A stretch of DNA of 64,000 nucleotides from Slackia heliotrinireducens DSM 20476 (lineage in GTDB: Bacteria; Actinomycetota; Coriobacteriia; Coriobacteriales; Eggerthellaceae), in NCBI RefSeq assembly GCF_000023885.1, contig NC_013165.1, forward strand, positions 434,001-498,000, given 5' to 3'. Below are positions 8,835-18,550 of the stretch, one piece after another; within the stretch, counting starts at the first letter, position 1, and every line of letters starts with the position of its first letter. The notes under the pieces are model-generated. The model ran no database searches. It was given only the letters and a program-made list of their open reading frames with translations, and had not been told where the DNA came from. Position numbers and translations under genes: made by a program.

Positions 8835-9311
8835 CTAGTCTTCTGGATAGATGGCCCGGCAGGTTTCCAAAGTTGCGGCGTATTCGGCCTTGAACTCCTC
8901 GACCTCGGACTCAAGTGCTGCGAACTCGTCGTCGCCAAGCTGCGCTGCCCAGGCATCCGCCTCCGTTGCAAACTGGCCGGCAGCCAGGGCGGATTCGGCC
9001 TGGCGGGCTGCGTCGAAAGCAGCTCCTTCGCGAATGGCCAATTGGTTGGACAATGCAAGAACAAGGCCGCGGACCCGGACCTCATCATCGGCGTCCGCGT
9101 CAGCCTTGGCGGCCTCCAGCGAGCACTGCGCCTCTTCGACTCGGGTGCGGATGCGTGCGGCTTCGGCGGCCTGGCCGTCGCGATAGCGCACTTTTGCCAG
9201 GGCTTCCCGCGCGGCTCGGGCCTTCGCCAAGCGTGCGCCCTTCTTCTCCATGGAAGGCAACGCATCCATCAGTTCTTGCAGTCGGGCGAATGCTTCGTTT
9301 TCGTTTTGCAT
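8835..9311 (-). CDS. Hypothetical coiled-coil protein
   Basis: 158 residues, rich in Ala, Glu, Lys and Arg, predicted to be almost wholly helical coiled coil (EAFARLQELMDALPSMEKK, EALAKVRYRDGQAAEAARI). ATG 9311 was chosen because AGAAGG lies 6-7 bases upstream; an ATG seven codons earlier has no ribosome-binding site. No membrane segment or enzyme motif is seen. It follows the flavoprotein reductase on the same strand by about 80 bases and may be cotranscribed. Function unknown. Confidence 0.6.
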   Translation of the reverse strand: MQNENEAFARLQELMDALPSMEKKGARLAKARAAREALAKVRYRDGQAAEAARIRTRVEEAQCSLEAAKADADADDEVRVRGLVLALSNQLAIREGAAFDAARQAESALAAGQFATEADAWAAQLGDDEFAALESEVEEFKAEYAATLETCRAIYPED

Positions 9312-9393
9312 CTGGACCTTCTTCGCGCACATTCACAATCCGAGGCCCGCCGAGCGACGGACCTCGGAAACGAGAGGGGATAAGGGGTTCTGG

Positions 9394-11070
9394 CTACGCC
9401 TTGACGGACTCGTAGACGCCCGCCAGCTGTTCGCCCAGGCACTTGCCTTCAACCAGGCAGCGGCCGTGGCTGTTGCCCTGAATGTTGATGGGGTAGTCGT
9501 AAGCGTAGATGTCGCCGGCGCAGTTGCCGATGGCGTACAGGCCTGCAACGGGCTGGTCTTCGGCGGTAAGCACCTCGAAATCGTCGGAGATATGGATTCC
9601 GCCAGGCACGCACAGCAGGCCGGGGCCGAGCTTCACGGCGTAGAAGGGTCCTTCCTCGACGCCGAACAGGTAATGGCTCTCCTTGTAGAAATCGACATCC
9701 TCGCCGGCGGTGCAAAGCTCGTTGTAACGTTCGATGGTGGCCTTGGCAGTCTCGACGTCCACGTCAAGCTGGGCCAGCAGCTCGTCCAAGGTGTCTGCTT
9801 TCTTGTAATTGTCGGGGTTGTCCGTGATGCCGGCTTCGATGGCTTCCGCATGGGACGCGGTGGCATCGGCTGCGGTGCTGCCCACAGGACGGAAGCTGTC
9901 CCAGAACATGCCGCCGCCGAACTCCAGCGACGCCGTGTTGTCGGCCTCCCAGCCGCCGTCGAAGATGGACCAGCAGTGGTCGTATCCGCCGTTGATCATG
10001 GTGCCGACGCATTTGCCCTGCACCCAGGTGGCTTCGTTCATAAAGCGCTTTCCATCAGGGTTGATGAACAGGAAGGGGCCGGAGAACATACCCGCTGCCT
10101 GGGGGTGCATCATCGTGGGCCAAGGGGCATCCTGGAAGGCGCCGCCGACCCAAGCGGCCATGTTGTGCCCGTCGCCGGTGTTGCCTTGGTCGGAGCACAG
10201 GCGCGTCATGACCTTGTTGGCGACGGGGGCGAAGTAATCGATGTATTCGTCGTTGTACGAGATGTCGCCCGTTGCCAGAACGACGCCCTTAGAGGCGTTG
10301 TAGAGCACGTAGCCTTCGTCCGTCTCGCAGATGGCTCCGGTCACGGCGCCGGAATCGTCGGTTACCAGCTGCACGGCGGGGCTGTTGTAGACGATTTCGA
10401 AATTGCCGGTCTTTTCGGCTCGGTCGATGAACAGGTACTCGATATAGGTGGCGATGCTGGCCACGTCGGCTGCGGTCTGGCCGCCGTAAATCATGTGGTA
10501 GCAATCCACCTCGGGATGCACGACAGAATTGGATCCGACGGTGACCATGACGTCACATCCGTCGTCTTCTGCCAGGTCGATAAGCCAGTTCATGCAGCGT
10601 TCGGACTCGCGGAACCATTTGCCCACCAAGGATTCGCGGCAGCGGTTGCCGCACGTGGAAACCCAGCGCTGCATTTCCAGGGGCTTGTCGACGACGATTC
10701 CCAGCTCGGTAAGGTATTTGGAGCCCACGGCGCCCGTACCGCCAACGCCGTGGCCGTTGGGCACGTTGTCTTTCTCAACCAGAATGACCTTGGTCCCGTT
10801 TTCGGCCGCGCTTAGAGCACAGCAGGTTCCGGAATAGCCCGCGCCGATGACCAGGACTTCGGTGTCGACCGTGGACGCGATGTCCGTAATGGGTTCGGGT
10901 GCGACTTCCCAGGTGTGCTTTTCGCCTGCGGCAGAGCCGTCAGCTGCGTTTGTGTCCGCGGGGGCACTCGGCGAACACCCGATCATTCCCAGCGCGGCCA
11001 CGCCCGCGGCGCTTATGCCTGCGCCCCTCAGCAGGTCGCGGCGGGAGATTCCCTGTGCATTTCGATCCAT
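9394..11070 (-). CDS. Tat-exported FAD-dependent reductase (fumarate reductase/urocanate reductase-like)
   Basis: 558 residues from ATG 11070, with AAAGGAGGG just upstream. The N-terminus has a twin-arginine signal, SRRDLLRGAGISAAG, followed by a Cys in GMIGCSP that could be lipidated, so the mature protein is probably anchored outside the membrane. The FAD fold begins with VLVIGAGYSG near residue 75, and the C-terminal FAD closure reads GLYAIGNCAGDIYAYDYP then NIQGNSHGRCLVEG. No CxxCH heme sites are present, so electrons must come from a separate carrier. Eggerthellaceae carry many such paralogues acting on different organic acceptors. The LuxR-type gene upstream is its likely regulator. Confidence 0.85.
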   Translation of the reverse strand: MDRNAQGISRRDLLRGAGISAAGVAALGMIGCSPSAPADTNAADGSAAGEKHTWEVAPEPITDIASTVDTEVLVIGAGYSGTCCALSAAENGTKVILVEKDNVPNGHGVGGTGAVGSKYLTELGIVVDKPLEMQRWVSTCGNRCRESLVGKWFRESERCMNWLIDLAEDDGCDVMVTVGSNSVVHPEVDCYHMIYGGQTAADVASIATYIEYLFIDRAEKTGNFEIVYNSPAVQLVTDDSGAVTGAICETDEGYVLYNASKGVVLATGDISYNDEYIDYFAPVANKVMTRLCSDQGNTGDGHNMAAWVGGAFQDAPWPTMMHPQAAGMFSGPFLFINPDGKRFMNEATWVQGKCVGTMINGGYDHCWSIFDGGWEADNTASLEFGGGMFWDSFRPVGSTAADATASHAEAIEAGITDNPDNYKKADTLDELLAQLDVDVETAKATIERYNELCTAGEDVDFYKESHYLFGVEEGPFYAVKLGPGLLCVPGGIHISDDFEVLTAEDQPVAGLYAIGNCAGDIYAYDYPINIQGNSHGRCLVEGKCLGEQLAGVYESVKA

Positions 11071-11222
11071 GTGATTCCCTCCTTTGAAACCATGTCCATT
11101 CGTGTTCGAATGCGGGGACCACACTAGTCAACGCGCTGGGTCGTTCGCACCACATAAAACATGTCGTTTTAGCGTTTGCGCAGGTCAATGGTATGGAGAA
11201 TGCCCGTCGGAAGAAAAGCGGG

Positions 11223-12740
11223 CTAGTTCAGCAGGTCGATGAGCTCCTGTTTGGAATGAACGCTGAGCTTCCGGTAGATGTGCTTGGTGTGCCCACGTAC
11301 CGTGTTTTCAGAAATGAACAGCTTGCGGGAAACGGCCGCCACCGTATTGCCCTTGAGAATCAGGTCCAGCACTTCGAGCTCTCTGGCGCTCAGCGGTTCG
11401 GCATGCTCGATTGCGGCGATACGGTCTTCGAGGCGCGGCTCGCGTTCCGGCGTTTGCGCGAAGGCGCGGGTGGTTCTGCTGGAAGCGGATGCTGTTTCGG
11501 GCTGCTCGTCAGGGGCTTGGGCACCTGCCGTTTCGGTCGGAAGTGAAGAAGGATCCTCCGATTCGGAAGGGAGGCGGTCTTCCGGAGCCTTTTCGACGGT
11601 ACGGCGGGTGAACGCCTTGCGTCCCACCGAGACCAGCAGCAACACCATGGCCAGAAGATAGACGCATACGAACAGCAGCTCAACGGTCAGGGCTACGTCC
11701 AACAGGGCGCGGTCGGTCAGAAGCATGCCGATCACGTCACCTACCAGCAACGCCACCAGTGTGGGGCCTACGCAGGATGCGTAGACGACCGAAGGGTCGA
11801 GCTCGTAACGGCTGGCATATACGGCGCATGTGATGAGCAGCAGGAGGTTCACCATCTCGAACCCGAACATGGTCATGGCATACACGAATTCCAACCACTG
11901 CGTTCCCAAGAGGGTTGGCAGCAAGAAAGCGCCTGTAACCAGGGGAAACATATATTGGTACACGTTCAGCACGTCGAAGCCCCGCTCCGAAAGCAATTCG
12001 ATGGCCGACACCAGCAGCGCCGCGCAAGACATGCCTGCCATGACGGCAATCGAAAAACCGTCGGCGGCACCTCCTCCCAAGTAGCCGATCACGCGCCACA
12101 CGAGGCCGATGGCACACACGCAGAACACGGGCTTCCACGTGTCGGATATAAGATGTGCCGCCACGGGCACAGAGAGGGGCGTGCGCTCGTAGGGTTCGAC
12201 CTCGGACAGGCTGAGGGAAAGGCTCAGCGAAGCCAGCGCAGGAAGGATGATGACCGCGCAAAGGACCGTCCATTCGATGGGAAGCCAGGACACAATCAGA
12301 CATAGGACTATGGAAAGGGCCGCCGATGCGGGAATGCATACGTTTGCCCTGGCCGTTCCTTCGTTGGCGTAGAAATACTGCCACATGAGGAAGAACGACG
12401 CCTGCGCAAATCCCACGACAATCGCAGCCACAACCACCGACGCTAGGGAATACTCCCCGTAAAAAGCGAGGTAGAACATGAGCGAGCCTGCAGCAAGAAG
12501 CACACCTGCAAGCGTGGCGTCTCGCGGTTGGAATTCCCGGCGGCCGCCCGAGCTTAAAGCTGCGAGCGCAATAACGACGATGGTCGTCGTCTGTTGGCAG
12601 AGGGAAAACACCCGCAGACCGCCACCCGGGTTGCTGTGGGGCAGGGCGAAGCCTACGAACACGACGGCCCAAAAGAAGCAAAAGCCTAGATGGTACCACT
12701 TAATGCTGCCTATGACCCGTCGAGCTTGAGCTATGGACAC
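11223..12740 (-). CDS. Membrane-spanning LuxR family transcriptional regulator
   Basis: 505 residues, start GTG 12740 after GGAGGGAG. About twelve hydrophobic helices fill residues 10-390, then a polar acidic linker (about 400-440), then a C-terminal LuxR/GerE helix-turn-helix with LSARELEVLDLILKGNT and SENTVRGHTKHIYRKL. This transporter-like sensor fused to LuxR DNA-binding layout is characteristic of Eggerthellaceae and is usually next to a reductase. The reductase gene starts about 150 bases downstream on the same strand. Effector unknown; it may sense the substrate of that enzyme. Confidence 0.88.
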   Translation of the reverse strand: MSIAQARRVIGSIKWYHLGFCFFWAVVFVGFALPHSNPGGGLRVFSLCQQTTTIVVIALAALSSGGRREFQPRDATLAGVLLAAGSLMFYLAFYGEYSLASVVVAAIVVGFAQASFFLMWQYFYANEGTARANVCIPASAALSIVLCLIVSWLPIEWTVLCAVIILPALASLSLSLSLSEVEPYERTPLSVPVAAHLISDTWKPVFCVCAIGLVWRVIGYLGGGAADGFSIAVMAGMSCAALLVSAIELLSERGFDVLNVYQYMFPLVTGAFLLPTLLGTQWLEFVYAMTMFGFEMVNLLLLITCAVYASRYELDPSVVYASCVGPTLVALLVGDVIGMLLTDRALLDVALTVELLFVCVYLLAMVLLLVSVGRKAFTRRTVEKAPEDRLPSESEDPSSLPTETAGAQAPDEQPETASASSRTTRAFAQTPEREPRLEDRIAAIEHAEPLSARELEVLDLILKGNTVAAVSRKLFISENTVRGHTKHIYRKLSVHSKQELIDLLN

Positions 12741-12856
12741 GTGCCGCTCCCTCCGAATGACGATTGCGAGCGATGCCTCGCTGCGATTTGGAAAAGAATC
12801 TAGCACAGGTGTCGAATTAGGAGGCGTTATTCGCCTCAACTGGCAAAAGGCTGTCA

Positions 12857-13175
12857 TTAACGTCTTGGGCGCAGGGGCAGGACAAGGGTTGCGCGGCCGC
12901 CCGATACGTGGCCTTCTGCATCTGTCGGATTGGTGAGCTCGAGTCTGCCATTGTGCGCCGCGGCCACCTCTTGTGCAATCGAAAGACCCAGCCCGAAATG
13001 GGTTCCGTCTATACCACGACGACTGTTGACGCGCGATGCGTCGTCTCGAAAGAGCCGCTCGGTTCCGCGTTCGAGCGCTTCTGGCGAAAAGCCAGCCCCA
13101 TCATCGTCAACGGATATGCGAATCTCCTGCTCATGTGCGTCGCAATCGATCGAGAGCACCACGCGGCCACGATGA
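12857..13175 (-). pseudogene. Sensor histidine kinase remnant (ATPase domain only)
   Basis: Only the C-terminal HATPase region is present: G1 box DDDGAGF, F-box ERLFRDDA, G2 box GTHFGLGLSIAQEVAAAH and the final GGRATLVLPL. The sensor, dimerisation and phospho-acceptor His regions are missing, as is a clear N-box. Upstream, on the same strand, the sequence runs directly into the start of an ABC permease in another frame. A deletion therefore joined the two genes. The fragment cannot autophosphorylate. Confidence 0.8.
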
Positions 13176-13322
13176 ACGCCGCGAGCAGCGGCGCGGGCAG
13201 CGACAAGGCGATTGCCAGACGAAGGGGCGCCCCGTGTTTGGACTTCAGGGCTTCGGCGCGTACGGCGGAAACTAACGATCCGTGGCGGACATTCTGCCGT
13301 CCGGCGGCGGGTTGTGCTTGAC

Positions 13323-13326
<4 letters not shown>
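13162..13326 (-). pseudogene. Truncated ABC-2 type permease
   Basis: Begins at ATG 13326, overlapping the stop of the ABC ATPase (ATGA), as in an intact exporter operon. About 55 residues look real: an N-terminal RAEALKSKHGAPLRLAI followed by the first membrane helix (LPAPLLAAFIVAAW), typical of lantibiotic-immunity permeases. After that the frame degenerates and the other frame becomes the histidine kinase remnant. The exporter therefore has no complete membrane subunit here. Confidence 0.75.
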
Positions 13327-14036
<710 letters not shown>

Positions 14037-14125
14037 CTTTCTCCCTTCGTTTGTCTTGGATCGTTCTTTTCCAATCAGTTTGAAGGGCATTCCTAAAGAT
14101 TCGCTAAAGAGTGATTGACGAACGC

Positions 14126-14156
14126 ATGACACGTTCCCGAACCTTTGCTGGCGCAT
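14126..14156. repeat. 31-bp interrupted palindrome, family copy 3 (degenerate)
   Basis: ATGACAC, then TTCCCGAACCTTTGCTGG and CGCA: core intact, right arm diverged. It lies upstream of the ABC ATPase gene, 39 bases from copy 4. Confidence 0.65.
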
Positions 14157-14164
14157 TCGCGCGG

Positions 14165-14194
14165 GTGACACTTTTCCCGAACCTTTGCTGTCAC
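14165..14194. repeat. 31-bp interrupted palindrome, family copy 4
   Basis: GTGACA (14165-14170) and TGTCAC (14189-14194) enclose TTTTCCCGAACCTTTGC. It is the most symmetric copy besides copy 1, in the same orientation as the others. Confidence 0.8.
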
Positions 14195-14406
14195 AGGCGT
14201 CGCTGGACATTGGGAACGGAGCCTTTTGTCCCATTTCGCCCCCTTTGTCCCATTTCCGGCGAGGCGTAAGAGAGGCTGTCTAATAGCTAAAGAACACTTA
14301 GGCAAAGTAGAGTTTAGCTAATTGGGACGGGACATCGGGGACGTGGCGGGCTCAGACGGAGGCTGGACGGGCGCGCAACTTCGTCGCACCCCGCTCCTCG
14401 GCCCGA

Positions 14407-14594
14407 AAACCTCGTTTTCCGCCAAGAAAAACAAGTAGTGCACGACTTGGAGCGCGCTTAAAGGCCACCGTCGAAAGCCGCCGAAGAGCGTCGTTGCAAA
14501 ACGCCTGTTCAGAGAGGTGCGTATATTTCGGATCTGATACTTCGCTTCCCCTGGTCGTGCACTACTTGTTTTTCTGGCGCAAAAGCGGGTTTTG
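14407..14594. repeat. 188-bp inverted-repeat element (MITE-like)
   Basis: Terminal inverted repeats of about 40 bases. The inner 24-25 bases (14422-14446 against 14554-14577) are complementary except for one extra A on the left. The outer parts (AAAACCTCGTTTTCCGCC against GGCGCAAAAGCGGGTTTT) are degenerate. The centre (about 14447-14553) has no gene. It is unrelated in sequence to elements A-G. No transposase is visible. Confidence 0.75.
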
Positions 14595-14647
14595 AGCTGG
14601 AAGAGCACGTTTGGCCGGGTGGGGAAGCGGGTCTGCTGCACCGAACG

Positions 14648-14728
14648 GGACAAAGGGCTCCGTCCCCTTTGTCCAGCAATGTCCCGCCGGGGGCGAAACG
14701 GGACAAGGGGCTACGTCCCCAAAGTCCC
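14648..14728. repeat. Pair of GGGACA/TGTCCC palindromes at the end of the sigma-factor gene
   Basis: First hairpin: GGACAAAGGG (14648-14657) with CCCTTTGTCC (14665-14674). Second: GGGAC..GGGG with CCCC..GTCCC (14700-14728). The second overlaps the minus-strand sigma gene and supplies its last codons (GTLGT) and stop, so the repeat appears to have replaced the original gene end. Confidence 0.6.
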
Positions 14729-15520
14729 GCGGAGGTTGCGCAGCTTGGCGAGGAACTTCGCCTCGATCTGGCGGGCGCGCTCGCGGGTGATGCCGCTCGG
14801 CAGGGTGCAGACCACGCCAGGCTCTGGAGCCGACTCGCCGAACGTGCGGCTGCTTCCATTTTCCAGCCCGAAGCGGAAGCGGATGTAGTCCCGCTCGCGC
14901 TCGCTCATGCTTGAAAGCGCGGTTTCGATTTCGCCTTCGCCGAAGGTTTCGGAAGGGTCCAGCGGGAAACAGCCCCAGCGCCCGCGACCCGTGGCGCGGG
15001 AGATGGCGGCGCGGATCCACCACGAGGCGTACACGGAGAACGCGGCGCCGCTGGCGGGATCGAAGCGCTCGGCCGCGCGGATAAGTCCCATGTTGCCCTC
15101 ATGCACCAGGTCCATGAACGACACGCCCCTGAAGATGTAGCGCTTTGCGATGCGGGCGACCAGTCGCAGGCTTGCACCGACGAGCTGCTCTTTTGCGGCG
15201 TCGCCATCCGACTGGATGCGGGCCAGCCGGCGCGCCTCGGCGTCGTCGAGCACAACGCCGTCCTGGCTTGCCTGCCTCAGCTGGTCGGCCGCTTCGGCAC
15301 CGGCCCTGATTTTCGCGACAAGGTCGGCCTCCTCTTGGGAATCGAGCAGAGGGAACCGATCGATTTCCAGCAGGTACGTCCGCGTGTCGTCGTCGACCCA
15401 ATACTCGTTGGCCATGTCTTGAAGTGAGCCTGCTCCGGCGGTCGGGGCTTCGGCGGTGTGTTCGGGTCGGGTGTTTTCGGTGTTGAACTCGTTTGCGCTG
15501 TTCGCAGGGGTATCGGCCAT
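14711..15520 (-). CDS. Sigma-70 family RNA polymerase sigma factor, atypical
   Basis: 269 residues from ATG 15520 with AGAGGA about 10 bases upstream. Region 1.2-like sequence is near residue 40 (YWVDDDTRTYLLEID). Region 2 is well kept: LVGASLRLVARIAKRY, then FMDLVHEGNMGLIRAAERFDP and FSVYASWWIRAAI. Region 3 is missing: after region 2 the chain passes within about 25 residues to a region 4-like segment (LSSMSERERDYIRFRFGLE, then GITRERARQIEAKFLAKL). It probably reads a specialised promoter set. The C-terminal few residues come from an intergenic palindrome. It is divergent from the phosphatase gene. Confidence 0.82.
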   Translation of the reverse strand: MADTPANSANEFNTENTRPEHTAEAPTAGAGSLQDMANEYWVDDDTRTYLLEIDRFPLLDSQEEADLVAKIRAGAEAADQLRQASQDGVVLDDAEARRLARIQSDGDAAKEQLVGASLRLVARIAKRYIFRGVSFMDLVHEGNMGLIRAAERFDPASGAAFSVYASWWIRAAISRATGRGRWGCFPLDPSETFGEGEIETALSSMSERERDYIRFRFGLENGSSRTFGESAPEPGVVCTLPSGITRERARQIEAKFLAKLRNLRGTLGT

Positions 15521-15760
15521 CCAGATCACGTCCTCTCTTGGGTTTTTCGAACGACAGTCGGCAGGGCGCGGCTGCGGGTGCGCGCGGCTGGCCGGCAGGG
15601 CGCGGCTGCGGGTCCGCGCGTGCGGGCCGCCTTCGCGGGGCTTTCTCGTGCAGTATATGCCCGCGCGCGGGGCCGGATTGCGCAATTGCAGCGCAGGGCT
15701 CGGGCTAAGCTGGCAGGCGACAGGGCATTGGCGGCAGCTTGGCCTGCGGGAGGGGGCCGC

Positions 15761-16738
15761 ATGAAAACATACGCGATGGGCGACATCCACGGGTGCGCTG
15801 CGGCGTTTTGCGAACGAATCGAACAGCTTTCCGAACTGGGGTTTTTCGATTCGAGGTGCGAAGACGTGCTCGTGCTGCTGGGCGACTACGTCGACCGCGG
15901 GCCGAACAGCCTGGGCGTGATTCGCGAGGCGATGCGGCTTGAGCGGGATTGTCCCGGGCGCGTTGTGGCGCTGCTGGGCAACCATGAGGACGACCTGCTG
16001 CGCTGGCTCGGGGTTGCGGCGCCGATGCCGAAGACCAGTGGCCTGATCAGGCGTTTCGTCAACCGATTCCGTGGCGACCTGGGGAACACGCCCATCGAGC
16101 GCCTGAGGATGTGGCGCGCGGCGGACTCCGGCGGTGCCACGTTGCGCTCGTTTCTGGGGCCGGCGGCCTATGCGGAGCTGGAGGACGCCCTTGAGCTGGA
16201 CGACGCCTTTGCTGCCGACGCATTCGAACGCGCATGCGCGCGCATCCGCTGCGACCATGCGGACGAGGTGCGCTGGCTTTGCGGGCTGTGGCTCTTTCAC
16301 GAGACCGAGCGCCAGGTTTTCGTGCATGCGGGAATCGACGAGTCGCTCGGGGTCTCATGGGGCACATCGGCCCGCGACACGATGCTGCGCTCGCGGGCAA
16401 TCCGCTTCGGAACGTTCCCGAAAGACGTTATCGCAGGTCACACGCCTACGTCGAGCATCTGCGGCGACCTGGACTTCCACGGGGCCCTGTGGGACGGCGC
16501 GTCGCATTTCTACATGGACGGCGCGACGTTTCTGTCGGGCCGCATTCCCGTTCTGGTGTATGACTCCAGGGACGGAACCTACCGCGAGCTCGACGATGGA
16601 GGAGGGTTGCGGGAGGTGCGGCAGTGGCCAGACGTACGGCAGGACCCCTGTTCGGCGGTGGAGTCGGCGCTGTTTCGCGGGCGCGGCGATGCACCCGATT
16701 CGGGATCCGCCCGCCAATCGCGAGACGAGCTGCTATAG
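15761..16738 (+). CDS. Metallophosphoesterase (serine/threonine or dinucleotide phosphatase-like)
   Basis: 325 residues from ATG 15761, preceded by GGGAGGGGG. The calcineurin-like metal-binding motifs are complete: GDIHG at residue 7, GDYVDRG near 44, GNHED near 72, and a later His in VIAGHTP near 226. This set matches PrpA/ApaH-type enzymes. The C-terminal 60 residues are polar and probably disordered. The neighbouring sigma factor (divergent) and repeat protein do not define its substrate. Confidence 0.85.
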   Translation: MKTYAMGDIHGCAAAFCERIEQLSELGFFDSRCEDVLVLLGDYVDRGPNSLGVIREAMRLERDCPGRVVALLGNHEDDLLRWLGVAAPMPKTSGLIRRFVNRFRGDLGNTPIERLRMWRAADSGGATLRSFLGPAAYAELEDALELDDAFAADAFERACARIRCDHADEVRWLCGLWLFHETERQVFVHAGIDESLGVSWGTSARDTMLRSRAIRFGTFPKDVIAGHTPTSSICGDLDFHGALWDGASHFYMDGATFLSGRIPVLVYDSRDGTYRELDDGGGLREVRQWPDVRQDPCSAVESALFRGRGDAPDSGSARQSRDELL

Positions 16739-16786
16739 TTGCGTGCAGAAAAATTGTCATGTTGTACCAGAACGGGGGCGGTTTGA

Positions 16787-18064
16787 ATGGCCGGTGCGAA
16801 GTGCCCGCATTGCGGCAACGAGGTTTCGGAGCGCGAGGGATTGTGCCCGCATTGCGGTTCGCGCATGGGGCGCGTTTCCGGCGCCGCGGCTCTTACGGCT
16901 GGATGGACGCGACCTCGCAAGAGGGACGCCGCCGTTCGTCCGGACACGTCGCCGGATGTGCTTGCAGAACTTGCCGGGGACGAAGACTGCCTGGTCCGCA
17001 CGGATGTTGCCGAAAACTACGCCGCGCCGGCCGACGTTTTGCGGCAGCTTTCGCACGACGCGGACGAAGCCGTCCGCATGCGTGTGGCTCGAAACACAGC
17101 CGCTCCGGCCGATGTGCTCGAGGCGCTTTCGCATGACGAAGACGTGCGCGTCCGCGAGTCGGTTGCCGAGAACGGAGCCGCACCGGCTGACGCCCTGCGG
17201 CTCCTCGCCCAGGATGAGACCGAATTGGTTCGCATGTGCACCGCCGAAAACGGAAACGCCCCGGCCGACATTTTGCGGCAGCTTTCGCACGACGAGGACG
17301 AAACCGTCCGTTGCATCGCGGCCGGCAACACCAATGCGCCGGCCGACGTGCTCGAGGCGCTCGCGCATGATGCGGACAGGGGCGTTCGCTGTGCCGTTTC
17401 CCTTAACGCAAACACGCCGGTCAGCGCCCTGTGCCACCTTTCGCAGGATGCGGACCAAGACGTTCAGACCAACGCAGTGTACGCCATGCGGGTGCTCGCG
17501 ATGAGCCCGGATGCGCCGGCCGACGCGCTGCGTGAGCTTGCCCGTGAGCATGACGAAGACGTCCGGACCTCCGTCGCGTACAACGTTGCAACGCCCACCG
17601 ACGTTTTGCGCGAGCTTGCCCAAGACGAAAACGAAGACGTGCGCAGGGGCGTGGCGCAAAATCCGAGCGCGCCGGCGGATGCCATCGCGGCACTCGCCCA
17701 AGACGCCGCCGAGGCCGTGCGCGGCTACCTCGCCTTCAACCCCAACGCCCCGGCCGACGTTCTTAAGGAACTCGCCCGGACCGACGACGCAGACACCCGA
17801 TCGGCCGTCGCGTGCAACCGCAACACGCCGCCCGACGTCCTTCGGGGTCTGTCGCGCGACGGGGACGAGCGCGTTCGCGAAGGGGTCGCTTGCAACGCCA
17901 ACGCCCCGGCCGACGTTCTGGAAGCGCTTGCCCAGGACGAAAACGAAGGCGTGCTTGCAGGCGTCGCCGCGAATGCCAACACCCCGATCGCCGTTGTCGA
18001 AACGTTGGCCCGAGGCGGACACGGCGCCCTTGTCACCCACCTGGCCCACGCCCGCCTGGCGTGA
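16787..18064 (+). CDS. Zinc-ribbon protein with leucine-rich-variant (LRV/HEAT-like) repeats
   Basis: 425 residues. The N-terminus is a double CxxC zinc ribbon (CPHCGNEVSEREGLCPHCG). From about residue 50 to the end there are some 15 repeats of 23-24 residues with the consensus 'D.d..VR..vA.N..aPaDvL..La.d', which fits LRV repeats that build a curved helical solenoid for protein binding. One unit near residue 230 is irregular. DNA of the units is similar enough to allow expansion by recombination. Partner unknown. A strong ribosome-binding site was not seen. Confidence 0.8.
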   Translation: MAGAKCPHCGNEVSEREGLCPHCGSRMGRVSGAAALTAGWTRPRKRDAAVRPDTSPDVLAELAGDEDCLVRTDVAENYAAPADVLRQLSHDADEAVRMRVARNTAAPADVLEALSHDEDVRVRESVAENGAAPADALRLLAQDETELVRMCTAENGNAPADILRQLSHDEDETVRCIAAGNTNAPADVLEALAHDADRGVRCAVSLNANTPVSALCHLSQDADQDVQTNAVYAMRVLAMSPDAPADALRELAREHDEDVRTSVAYNVATPTDVLRELAQDENEDVRRGVAQNPSAPADAIAALAQDAAEAVRGYLAFNPNAPADVLKELARTDDADTRSAVACNRNTPPDVLRGLSRDGDERVREGVACNANAPADVLEALAQDENEGVLAGVAANANTPIAVVETLARGGHGALVTHLAHARLA

Positions 18065-18139
18065 CGGACCCCGGGCCTTTATTGCCACACTTGCGGGCCG
18101 AATGCCAGTGGGCGAGTATTCCTGAATCAGCTGCTACAT

Positions 18140-18180
18140 TTGCTCCAGTTATTACCGCATTACAGGAATAACTGGAGCAA
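18140..18180. terminator. 14-bp perfect inverted repeat, AT-rich, after the LRV gene
   Basis: TTGCTCCAGTTATT (18140-18153) and its exact complement (18167-18180) flank a 13-base loop. The composition is much more AT-rich than its surroundings. It may be a terminator between the LRV gene and the minus-strand gene at 18251, or a protein-binding site. Confidence 0.55.
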
Positions 18181-18250
18181 TTATTAAGTCGAACCCTGAG
18201 CGCTGTCGGCCTTGGGTGAGTGCGCTCGACGGTGGTTGAAACAACGTGGG

Positions 18251-18550
18251 CTAGTCGACTTCGATGCTGGCGAGAATGCCCTCGATGAGCGGCTCGTAGA
18301 TGTCGTCCTGCTCGACGGGATGGGAGAAACGCACTTCCAAGTATCCTTCGCTCATCTCGATGGTCGCCTCGATGGACCGCAAGTCACCAATGTGGTCGCG
18401 GTGGACAATAGCGTCATATCCGTTGATGGATGTTGGCTCCCCATCTATATAGTTCGACCAGTCATCAAAGGATGCCACGTCGCTTCGATCGATGGACAGA
18501 TAAGACCCTCCATCTTCGCTATTGAAATAGAAATGAGTGTTCTGCGTCAA
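18251..18550 (-). CDS. Hypothetical protein, 99 residues, possibly a gene fragment
   Basis: The frame has no ATG; the only plausible start is TTG 18550, with a short GGAG close by. The protein is acidic and contains FYFNSEDGGSYLSI and YLEVRFSHPVEQDD, suggesting a small beta-rich domain. The frame overlaps the end of a separate lipoprotein-like fragment on the same strand. This suggests the gene lost its 5' part. No family was recognised. Confidence 0.45.
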   Translation of the reverse strand: MTQNTHFYFNSEDGGSYLSIDRSDVASFDDWSNYIDGEPTSINGYDAIVHRDHIGDLRSIEATIEMSEGYLEVRFSHPVEQDDIYEPLIEGILASIEVD

